From Bolinopsis microptera (Eukaryota > Ctenophora > Tentaculata > Lobata > Bolinopsidae), in contig NC_087074.1 in assembly GCF_026151205.1 (NCBI RefSeq), forward strand, positions 17,332,712 to 17,396,711: a stretch of 64,000 nucleotides of DNA, given 5' to 3'. The notes under the pieces were generated by a model. The model saw nothing but the letters and a program-made list of their open reading frames with translations. It had not been told where the DNA came from and did no database searches. Below are positions 54,094-64,000 of the stretch, piece by piece (within the stretch, counting starts at the first letter, position 1; each line of letters starts with the position of its first letter). The translations under genes and the position numbers were made by a program.

Positions 54094-56469
54094 GTAAGTT
54101 ACCCTTATACTATCTGTACTATATTACACTTTTTAAACTAATAATCTCATATCTAATCCAACTTGGAGGGGTTGTTTGAAACATATAAGTTATAGGAAAT
54201 GTTTATTAAGCAGTTATCCAACTTGATGTTCCCCCCGGCCCCTTTAACACAAATGCTAGTAATTACACTGTCTGCTCACCCCCCCGGCCCCTTTAACACG
54301 AATGTTAGTAATCATACTGTCTGCTCACACTATTCTTCTTCAGCTAACAGGCCGACTGGAGGATCTGCAGAAAGAAGAGGCAAAGCTGCGGTCCCTGATC
54401 TCAGATATACAGGAGAGAGTAGAGTGGCTGATGAGTGGGAGCAGGGAGAAGTTTGGGGTGGTCACTGAGCGGAGGGTGGTGCTGGTCATGGCCAGCTATC
54501 ATATTAGTAATGTTACTTTTGGCAGCTTTTGTAGTGCTGTTGCGGGATTGGTCAGGGAGCAGATTATTGAGATTGACTCTTATAACGTTATCAGGTATAA
54601 TGATAGTCTTGAAATTGGTATGATTATGGTTTCAGCACTAAAAACAGCACTCTTTTATATTTTCTAAAGCGGTCTAAAGAACCAATATCATTTGAAATTA
54701 GTAACATAACCCCAAAAATTTAACATGATGATTTCAGAGCCAGCGATACTATATCAGAATGTTGGAATGAGTTAAGAGACATCACTCGAGACAATCTGAG
54801 ACAAAGTCTGGCTTTTGTCCTGTCTCAACAACCAACAATTCTTTTTAATAAAGACACGCTTTGTGAGGCTGTTAAATCTGCGGTAAGATTACGGCATATA
54901 TTACTGAGATTTCATCAGCAATTTGTAGAACTTTAGCACAGGTGACACACAATGTTGTGCTTATGATGTAATGTAGAAGAGTGTAACGTGAGGACAACTT
55001 AGCAAACTGAGCTGAGGGTGTTTTGCAGCACAACAAGTAGGGTTTGCTTTCTGATCGGTATGAGCTTTAAGCTATCTGCAAGTGACTGTTAGTTATATTG
55101 CGTAAGCCAGCTTTTAACTTTTATTCAGACCCCCTCCCCCATTCTCCCTCCATAACTTAGCAACTCCTTTTGTGTCAGAATTACAAGCTTTCCCACTCCT
55201 CCTTGACTGGCTTGCGCAATAAGTGAACGATACTTTAGCCATTTTACATGTGTATAACGGCCTGAGCAAGGCTTTAAAAGCCCTAGAATTAAAGCAGTTA
55301 CCCTTTTCAACGCTCATTTAACGGCTATAATACTAAACATTGGAGAATTACGAGTGGACTGAGCACAATCTTATTTCTCGATCCAAGTTTATATTATCTT
55401 GCCTTAACAACTTCACATTGTTATTCTTCTTAACTCGATGCTAATTTAACCTAAATATTTCTCTAGATAAATGCAGCAGACGTGGACGGTGTTTATCTGT
55501 TGGTACAGGGATCTCCTGACCAAAATACCCACGAACATCTCACTAGACTGGTAAATGGATTTAGTTTCAATTATTCATTAATAAGTATTAAAATTAAATT
55601 ATGATTAAATGGTTTTCCATTTTACCGTACCACGACAGACTAAATGAACTTCATTTTAGAGTTTTATTTTGTTACTTACTGTTAATTTAGACACACTTCG
55701 TACGGCATCTTTTTATAGCCAAACAAGCACATGAAAGACCTTATTGACATTTTGTATGTATGTACCGCTTGACAGGTACCGTGCATTATTTTTCTTGTTT
55801 GTTTGTTTGTTTATAGAACCCGTCCCCAATCTCGTATTGGAAAATGACTAAACTCAGGTCTGAGTGTGAATACGGGTGGTACCTGCAAGAGTGTTCATTA
55901 AGCATTTAGAGTTCTGTAAAACTGCAGTTACAATTGTGCTAGAGTATTTTTAGTATATACGATTGGTATCAGAAATATATCCCTACATGCTTCCAAAATT
56001 TGTAAAGCCGTAGTACATACATATCACATTACACCAGAGCCTACACAGTGCAATCTCCTCCAGTCTATCTGCGCCGCGTATATTTGTATAAGCACACGGC
56101 GCAGACTGGAAAAAACCACACTCTGCAAGTTCAATCCAGTGCAATGCTACATATGTACGTACTACGGCTTCATCTCCAACTTTCTGCACAATGTACTGGA
56201 ATGTTTTGAGGAAAAGAAAGAACAAAAAAAGTGATATATATAAATAAAATCAGCGATTCAATGTTAGCCTTGGGACAGTAACTTTAATTCCCTGGTTTCT
56301 AAAATCAGCTTTTTAAAAAAAAATAATAATAAAGTATGTAACGTCGATACCAAACCGATTATTAAGCGATAATAACTGAGTAGTTGATTCCTGGGTTGCA
56401 GAGTCATTCAGATGTTCCAGTCTTCGAATGTGGTTCTTGTTCAGTTCTTGACCAGAAGTGTCTAATGAA
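53929..56469 (+). CDS. VWA3-like protein, partial gene
   Basis: Exons 53929-54093, 54344-54594, 54738-54882, 55467-55550 and 56402-56469 form one consistent frame with GT-AG borders. Reading order: LTRDHILKKIGFKAAAGYVG, then a helix leading to VEWLMSGSREKFGVV, then a von Willebrand A-type fold (RRVVLVMASYHISN, SYNVIR, LAFVLSQQPT, DGVYLLVQGSPDQ). The WLxSGSRxxFG lead-in and DGVYL..G.PD strand resemble VWA3A/VWA3B, cilium-associated proteins. The MIDAS DxSxS is replaced by MASYH, so metal binding through that motif seems lost. The gene is incomplete: the start is upstream or unassigned, and the rest lies beyond the satellite. The exon at 55817 is an alternative end. Confidence 0.65.
54236..54333. 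repeat. 49-bp direct repeat, two copies
   Basis: CGGCCCCTTTAACAC plus about 34 further bases occur at 54236 and again at 54285 with three or four differences, in the VWA intron just before exon b. Confidence 0.85.
54344..54594 (+). CDS. VWA3-like exon b
   Basis: CTTCTTCAG to GTATAATG. Encodes LTGRLEDLQKEEAKLRSLI (coiled), VEWLMSGSREKFG and the first VWA strand and helix (RRVVLVMASYHISN). Confidence 0.75.
54738..54882 (+). CDS. VWA3-like exon c
   Basis: GATTTCAG to GTAAGATT, phases match. ISECWNELRDITRDNLRQSL then AFVLSQQPTILFNKDTL. Confidence 0.75.
55467..55550 (+). CDS. VWA3-like exon d
   Basis: 28 codons between TTTCTCTAG and GTAAATGG. INAADVDGVYLLVQGSPDQ fits the VWA strand that normally reads TDG. 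Confidence 0.75.
55817..55909 (+). CDS. Possible alternative terminal exon of the VWA3-like gene
   Basis: After GTTTATAG, phase 0 matches exon d. It reads NPSPISYWKMTKLRSECEYG then ends at TAG, 31 codons in all. This would truncate the protein. A donor-like CTCAG/GTCTGA inside gives another option, but it leads to a stop in the exon at 56402. Confidence 0.4.
   Translation, partial: NPSPISYWKMTKLRSECEYGWYLQECSLSI
56402..56469 (+). CDS. VWA3-like exon e
   Basis: GGGTTGCAG to GTAAGTCA. In phase 0 from exon d it reads SHSDVPVFECGSCSVLDQKC and ends in phase 2. Cys-rich. Its partner exon must lie beyond the satellite. Confidence 0.5.
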
Positions 56470-56681
56470 GTAAGTCAGACAAGCAAACTCTTCCTTAAAT
56501 GCTAATATAAGTCGTCTCAATCCCAAAAATTATGAATGATGACCCAGTGTAAAAGTGCAGAAATCGGTCGAAAATAACAAAGACTAAAAACAGTTAAAAA
56601 GTGAAAGGATTCAAACACAAGGAAAATTAATAACTTAGAGCGTAATAAGTAATATCTCCAAACGGAGTTTTCTGAGAGGAT

Positions 56682-59600
56682 GAGAGGTTCTTTAATTAGA
56701 GCTAATGATTAAATGAGACCCACTAAAGGTACTAAATTAACCGGACTGCTAGCAAGGAATCGAGAGTGGGAATAAAACTAAAAGCGGAATAAATTTTGAG
56801 ATAATGAAACAGAAACTGAAAGCTAAAATATATATCGTTCTAGAATGCCTCCGCAAACTATTGCTCCTTTGTAATGTGCACGTGTGAGAGGTTCTTTAAT
56901 TAGAGCTAATGATTAAATGAGACCCACTAAAGGTACTAAATTAACCGGACTGCTAGCAAGGAATCGAGAGTGGGAATAAAACTAAAAGCGGAATAAATTT
57001 TGAGATAATGAAACAGAAACTGAAAGCTAAAATATATACCGTTCTAGAATGCCTCCGCAAACTATTGCTCCTTTGTAATGTGCACGTGTGAGAGGTTCTT
57101 TAATTAGAGCTAATGATTAAATGAGACCCACTAAAGGTACTAAATTAACCGGACTGCTAGCAAGGAATCGAGAGTGGGAATAAAACTAAAAGCGGAATAA
57201 ATTTTGAGATAATGAAACAGAAACTGAAAGCTAAAATATATACCGTTCTAGAATGCCTCCGCAAACTATTGCTCCTTTGTAATGTGCACGTGTTAGTAAG
57301 TGTAGTAAAAAGATAAAAATAATAAAGCTATACAAATGAACGGAGCGGTGAAAATCTGAGAGGGTGAGAGGTTCTTTAATTAGAGCTAATGATTAAATGA
57401 GACCCACTTTCTGAGAGGGTGAGAGGTTCTTTAATTAGAGCTAATGATTAAATGAGACCCACTAAAGGTACTAAATTAACCGGACTGCTAGCAAGGAATC
57501 GAGAGTGGGAATAAAACTAAAAGCGGAATAAATTTTGAGATAATGAAACAGAAACTGAAAGCTAAAATATATACCGTTCTAGAATGCCTCCGCAAACTAT
57601 TGCTCCTTTGTAATGTGCACGTGTGAGAGGTTCTTTAATTAGAGCTAATGATTAAATGAGACCCACTAAAGGTACTAAATTAACCGGACTGCTAGCAAGG
57701 AATCGAGAGTGGGAATAAAACTAAAAGCGGAATAAATTTTGAGATAATGAAACAGAAACTGAAAGCTAAAATATATACCGTTCTAGAATGCCTCCGCAAA
57801 CTATTGCTCCTTTGTAATGTGCACGTGTTAGTAAGTGTAGTAAAAAGATAAAAATAATAAAGCTATACAAATGAACGGAGCGGTGAAAATCTGAGAGGGT
57901 GAGAGGTTCTTTAATTAGAGCTAATGATTAAATGAGACCCACTTTCTGAGAGGGTGAGAGGTTCTTTAATTAGAGCTAATGATTAAATGAGACCCACTAA
58001 AGGTACTAAATTAACCGGACTGCTAGCAAGGAATCGAGAGTGGGAATAAAACTAAAAGCGGAATAAATTTTGAGATAATGAAACAGAAACTGAAAGCTAA
58101 AATATATACCGTTCTAGAATGCCTCCGCAAACTATTGCTCCTTTGTAATGTGCACGTGTTAGTAAGTGTAGTAAAAAGATAAAAATAATAAAGCTATACA
58201 AATGAACGGAACGGTGAAAATCTGAGAGGGTGAGAGGTTCTTTAATTAGAGCTAATGATTAAATGAGACCCACTTTCTGAGAGGGTGAGAGGTTCTTTAA
58301 TTAGAGCTAATGATTAAATGAGACCCACTAAAGGTACTAAATTAACCGGACTGCTAGCAAGGAATCGAGAGTGGGAATAAAACTAAAAGCGGAATAAATT
58401 TTGAGATAATGAAACAGAAACTGAAAGCTAAAATATATACCGTTCTAGAATGCCTCCGCAAACTATTGCTCCTTTGTAATGTGCACGTGTGAGAGGTTCT
58501 TTAATTAGAGCTAATGATTAAATGAGACCCACTAAAGGTACTAAATTAACCGGACTGCTAGCAAGGAATCGAGAGTGGGAATAAAACTAAAAGCGGAATA
58601 AATTTTGAGATAATGAAACAGAAACTGAAAGCTAAAATATATACCGTTCTAGAATGCCTCCGCAAACTATTGCTCCTTTGTAATGTGCACGTGTGAGAGG
58701 TTCTTTAATTAGAGCTAATGATTAAATGAGACCCACTAAAGGTACTAAATTAACCGGACTGCTAGCAAGGAATCGAGAGTGGGAATAAAACTAAAAGCGG
58801 AATAAATTTTGAGATAATGAAACAGAAACTGAAAGCTAAAATATATACCGTTCTAGAATGCCTCCGCAAACTATTGCTCCTTTGTAATGTGCACGTGTTA
58901 GTAAGTGTAGTAAAAAGATAAAAATAATAAAGCTATACAAATGAACGGAGCGGTGAAAATCTGAGAGGGTGAGAGGTTCTTTAATTAGAGCTAATGATTA
59001 AATGAGACCCACTTTCTGAGAGGGTGAGAGGTTCTTTAATTAGAGCTAATGATTAAATGAGACCCACTAAAGGTACTAAATTAACCGGACTGCTAGCAAG
59101 GAATCGAGAGTGGGAATAAAACTAAAAGCGGAATAAATTTTGAGATAATGAAACAGAAACTGAAAGCTAAAATATATACCGTTCTAGAATGCCTCCGCAA
59201 ACTATTGCTCCTTTGTAATGTGCACGTGTTAGTAAGTGTAGTAAAAAGATAAAAATAATAAAGCTATACAAATGAACGGAACGGTGAAAATCTGAGAGGG
59301 TGAGAGGTTCTTTAATTAGAGCTAATGATTAAATGAGACCCACTTTCTGAGAGGGTGAGAGGTTCTTTAATTAGAGCTAATGATTAAATGAGACCCACTA
59401 AAGGTACTAAATTAACCGGACTGCTAGCAAGGAATCGAGAGTGGGAATAAAACTAAAAGCGGAATAAATTTTGAGATAATGAAACAGAAACTGAAAGCTA
59501 AAATATATACCGTTCTAGAATGCCTCCGCAAACTATTGCTCCTTTGTAATGTGCACGTGTGAGAGGTTCTTTAATTAGAGCTAATGATTAAATGAGACCC

Positions 59601-62600
59601 ACTAAAGGTACTAAATTAACCGGACTGCTAGCAAGGAATCGAGAGTGGGAATAAAACTAAAAGCGGAATAAATTTTGAGATAATGAAACAGAAACTGAAA
59701 GCTAAAATATATACCGTTCTAGAATGCCTCCGCAAACTATTGCTCCTTTGTAATGTGCACGTGTGAGAGGTTCTTTAATTAGAGCTAATGATTAAATGAG
59801 ACCCACTAAAGGTACTAAATTAACCGGACTGCTAGCAAGGAATCGAGAGTGGGAATAAAACTAAAAGCGGAATAAATTTTGAGATAATGAAACAGAAACT
59901 GAAAGCTAAAATATATACCGTTCTAGAATGCCTCCGCAAACTATTGCTCCTTTGTAATGTGCACGTGTTAGTAAGTGTAGTAAAAAGATAAAAATAATAA
60001 AGCTATACAAATGAACGGAGCGGTGAAAATCTGAGAGGGTGAGAGGTTCTTTAATTAGAGCTAATGATTAAATGAGACCCACTTTCTGAGAGGGTGAGAG
60101 GTTCTTTAATTAGAGCTAATGATTAAATGAGACCCACTAAAGGTACTAAATTAACCGGACTGCTAGCAAGGAATCGAGAGTGGGAATAAAACTAAAAGCG
60201 GAATAAATTTTGAGATAATGAAACAGAAACTGAAAGCTAAAATATATACCGTTCTAGAATGCCTCCGCAAACTATTGCTCCTTTGTAATGTGCACGTGTG
60301 AGAGGTTCTTTAATTAGAGCTAATGATTAAATGAGACCCACTAAAGGTACTAAATTAACCGGACTGCTAGCAAGGAATCGAGAGTGGGAATAAAACTAAA
60401 AGCGGAATAAATTTTGAGATAATGAAACAGAAACTGAAAGCTAAAATATATACCGTTCTAGAATGCCTCCGCAAACTATTGCTCCTTTGTAATGTGCACG
60501 TGTGAGAGGTTCTTTAATTAGAGCTAATGATTAAATGAGACCCACTAAAGGTACTAAATTAACCGGACTGCTAGCAAGGAATCGAGAGTGGGAATAAAAC
60601 TAAAAGCGGAATAAATTTTGAGATAATGAAACAGAAACTGAAAGCTAAAATATATACCGTTCTAGAATGCCTCCGCAAACTATTGCTCCTTTGTAATGTG
60701 CACGTGTGAGAGGTTCTTTAATTAGAGCTAATGATTAAATGAGACCCACTAAAGGTACTAAATTAACCGGACTGCTAGCAAGGAATCGAGAGTGGGAATA
60801 AAACTAAAAGCGGAATAAATTTTGAGATAATGAAACAGAAACTGAAAGCTAAAATATATACCGTTCTAGAATGCCTCCGCAAACTATTGCTCCTTTGTAA
60901 TGTGCACGTGTTAGTAAGTGTAGTAAAAAGATAAAAATAATAAAGCTATACAAATGAACGGAGCGGTGAAAATCTGAGAGGGTGAGAGGTTCTTTAATTA
61001 GAGCTAATGATTAAATGAGACCCACTTTCTGAGAGGGTGAGAGGTTCTTTAATTAGAGCTAATGATTAAATGAGACCCACTAAAGGTACTAAATTAACCG
61101 GACTGCTAGCAAGGAATCGAGAGTGGGAATAAAACTAAAAGCGGAATAAATTTTGAGATAATGAAACAGAAACTGAAAGCTAAAATATATACCGTTCTAG
61201 AATGCCTCCGCAAACTATTGCTCCTTTGTAATGTGCACGTGTTAGTAAGTGTAGTAAAAAGATAAAAATAATAAAGCTATACAAATGAACGGAACGGTGA
61301 AAATCTGAGAGGGTGAGAGGTTCTTTAATTAGAGCTAATGATTAAATGAGACCCACTTTCTGAGAGGGTGAGAGGTTCTTTAATTAGAGCTAATGATTAA
61401 ATGAGACCCACTAAAGGTACTAAATTAACCGGACTGCTAGCAAGGAATCGAGAGTGGGAATAAAACTAAAAGCGGAATAAATTTTGAGATAATGAAACAG
61501 AAACTGAAAGCTAAAATATATACCGTTCTAGAATGCCTCCGCAAACTATTGCTCCTTTGTAATGTGCACGTGTGAGAGGTTCTTTAATTAGAGCTAATGA
61601 TTAAATGAGACCCACTAAAGGTACTAAATTAACCGGACTGCTAGCAAGGAATCGAGAGTGGGAATAAAACTAAAAGCGGAATAAATTTTGAGATAATGAA
61701 ACAGAAACTGAAAGCTAAAATATATACCGTTCTAGAATGCCTCCGCAAACTATTGCTCCTTTGTAATGTGCACGTGTGAGAGGTTCTTTAATTAGAGCTA
61801 ATGATTAAATGAGACCCACTAAAGGTACTAAATTAACCGGACTGCTAGCAAGGAATCGAGAGTGGGAATAAAACTAAAAGCGGAATAAATTTTGAGATAA
61901 TGAAACAGAAACTGAAAGCTAAAATATATACCGTTCTAGAATGCCTCCGCAAACTATTGCTCCTTTGTAATGTGCACGTGTTAGTAAGTGTAGTAAAAAG
62001 ATAAAAATAATAAAGCTATACAAATGAACGGAGCGGTGAAAATCTGAGAGGGTGAGAGGTTCTTTAATTAGAGCTAATGATTAAATGAGACCCACTTTCT
62101 GAGAGGGTGAGAGGTTCTTTAATTAGAGCTAATGATTAAATGAGACCCACTAAAGGTACTAAATTAACCGGACTGCTAGCAAGGAATCGAGAGTGGGAAT
62201 AAAACTAAAAGCGGAATAAATTTTGAGATAATGAAACAGAAACTGAAAGCTAAAATATATACCGTTCTAGAATGCCTCCGCAAACTATTGCTCCTTTGTA
62301 ATGTGCACGTGTTAGTAAGTGTAGTAAAAAGATAAAAATAATAAAGCTATACAAATGAACGGAACGGTGAAAATCTGAGAGGGTGAGAGGTTCTTTAATT
62401 AGAGCTAATGATTAAATGAGACCCACTTTCTGAGAGGGTGAGAGGTTCTTTAATTAGAGCTAATGATTAAATGAGACCCACTAAAGGTACTAAATTAACC
62501 GGACTGCTAGCAAGGAATCGAGAGTGGGAATAAAACTAAAAGCGGAATAAATTTTGAGATAATGAAACAGAAACTGAAAGCTAAAATATATACCGTTCTA

Positions 62601-64000
62601 GAATGCCTCCGCAAACTATTGCTCCTTTGTAATGTGCACGTGTGAGAGGTTCTTTAATTAGAGCTAATGATTAAATGAGACCCACTAAAGGTACTAAATT
62701 AACCGGACTGCTAGCAAGGAATCGAGAGTGGGAATAAAACTAAAAGCGGAATAAATTTTGAGATAATGAAACAGAAACTGAAAGCTAAAATATATACCGT
62801 TCTAGAATGCCTCCGCAAACTATTGCTCCTTTGTAATGTGCACGTGTGAGAGGTTCTTTAATTAGAGCTAATGATTAAATGAGACCCACTAAAGGTACTA
62901 AATTAACCGGACTGCTAGCAAGGAATCGAGAGTGGGAATAAAACTAAAAGCGGAATAAATTTTGAGATAATGAAACAGAAACTGAAAGCTAAAATATATA
63001 CCGTTCTAGAATGCCTCCGCAAACTATTGCTCCTTTGTAATGTGCACGTGTGAGAGGTTCTTTAATTAGAGCTAATGATTAAATGAGACCCACTAAAGGT
63101 ACTAAATTAACCGGACTGCTAGCAAGGAATCGAGAGTGGGAATAAAACTAAAAGCGGAATAAATTTTGAGATAATGAAACAGAAACTGAAAGCTAAAATA
63201 TATACCGTTCTAGAATGCCTCCGCAAACTATTGCTCCTTTGTAATGTGCACGTGTTAGTAAGTGTAGTAAAAAGATAAAAATAATAAAGCTATACAAATG
63301 AACGGAGCGGTGAAAATCTGAGAGGGTGAGAGGTTCTTTAATTAGAGCTAATGATTAAATGAGACCCACTTTCTGAGAGGGTGAGAGGTTCTTTAATTAG
63401 AGCTAATGATTAAATGAGACCCACTTTCTGAGAGGGTGAGAGGTTCTTTAATTAGAGCTAATGATTAAATGAGACCCACTAAAGGTACTAAATTAACCGG
63501 ACTGCTAGCAAGGAATCGAGAGTGGGAATAAAACTAAAAGCGGAATAAATTTTGAGATAATGAAACAGAAACTGAAAGCTAAAATATATACCGTTCTAGA
63601 ATGCCTCCGCAAACTATTGCTCCTTTGTAATGTGCACGTGTTAGTAAGTGTAGTAAAAAGATAAAAATAATAAAGCTATACAAATGAACGGAGCGGTGAA
63701 AATCTGAGAGGGTGAGAGGTTCTTTAATTAGAGCTAATGATTAAATGAGACCCACTTTCTGAGAGGGTGAGAGGTTCTTTAATTAGAGCTAATGATTAAA
63801 TGAGACCCACTAAAGGTACTAAATTAACCGGACTGCTAGCAAGGAATCGAGAGTGGGAATAAAACTAAAAGCGGAATAAATTTTGAGATAATGAAACAGA
63901 AACTGAAAGCTAAAATATATACCGTTCTAGAATGCCTCCGCAAACTATTGCTCCTTTGTAATGTGCACGTGTTAGTAAGTGTAGTAAAAAGATAAAAATA
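56682..64000. repeat. 204-bp satellite with higher-order repeats
   Basis: Monomers of 204 bases start GAGAGGTTCTTTAATTAG and end TGTAATGTGCACGTGT, each with a CACGTG. Runs of one to four full monomers are separated by a linker of about 72 bases (starting TAGTAAGTGTAGTAAAAAGA) plus a 57-base truncated monomer that ends at ACCCACTTTCTGAGAGGG. Linkers come in two forms, GGAGCGG and GGAACGG. The order S-F-(A form)-S-F-F-F-(G form) repeats at a period of about 1074 bases (for example about 57956, 59030 and 60104). The array runs off the window end and has no long ORF. It appears to lie in a VWA-gene intron or at the gene's end. Confidence 0.97.

Noticed and set aside
56682-64000. CRISPR-like array
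   Set aside because: Units are contiguous 204-bp monomers without unique spacers, in a eukaryotic genome; it is a satellite.

Overview
The window looks like metazoan nuclear DNA. It has AT-rich intergenic and intronic sequence, spliced genes with GT-AG introns and consistent reading phases, a POU-homeobox gene, a CR1-like non-LTR retrotransposon and many satellites and microsatellites. The divergent POU gene and the CR1-type element with an esterase ORF1 suggest an early-branching invertebrate such as a cnidarian, but the species cannot be named from the sequence.

Three host genes can be assembled from splice sites and phases. (1) A POU-homeodomain transcription factor on the + strand has eight coding exons from 4737 to 32686. 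A 17.8-kb intron and a 4.8-kb intron between its exons are full of microsatellites, minisatellites, palindromes and clusters of the E-box CACGTG. (2) A PH-domain gene on the - strand has ten exons from about 53147 down to 47848. It ends in a ubiquitin-like module resembling the C-terminus of ANKRD40, and its introns hold a CCCTGT hexamer array, an ACAGTGT array, a 45-bp minisatellite and a 66-bp minisatellite that copies the gene's own 5' splice site. (3) A VWA3-like gene fragment on the + strand (53929 to about 56469) lies head-to-head with the PH gene and runs into a 7.3-kb satellite with higher-order structure that continues past the window. A possible small secreted-protein gene with its own TATA box (52630-52959, +) is nested in an intron of the PH gene.

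Between the POU and PH genes lies a block of mobile DNA. It holds a 1.5-kb non-autonomous element with perfect 38-bp terminal inverted repeats (36346-37865), a 48-bp perfect palindrome, two apparently identical 536-bp tandem monomers, and then a nearly intact CR1-like LINE (ORF1 39937-42093, ORF2 about 42060-45458). A broken LINE C-terminus sits on the - strand at 46596-47387.

The most unusual finding is LINE ORF1. It encodes a PHD finger, a probable coiled coil, a complete AlkB-type 2-oxoglutarate/Fe(II) dioxygenase signature and an SGNH esterase in one protein. ORF2 carries a second PHD finger upstream of its first AUG, in a frame that overlaps the end of ORF1. This suggests a retrotransposon that brings its own nucleic-acid demethylase and two putative chromatin readers. 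All domain calls were made by eye from motifs and need profile searches.
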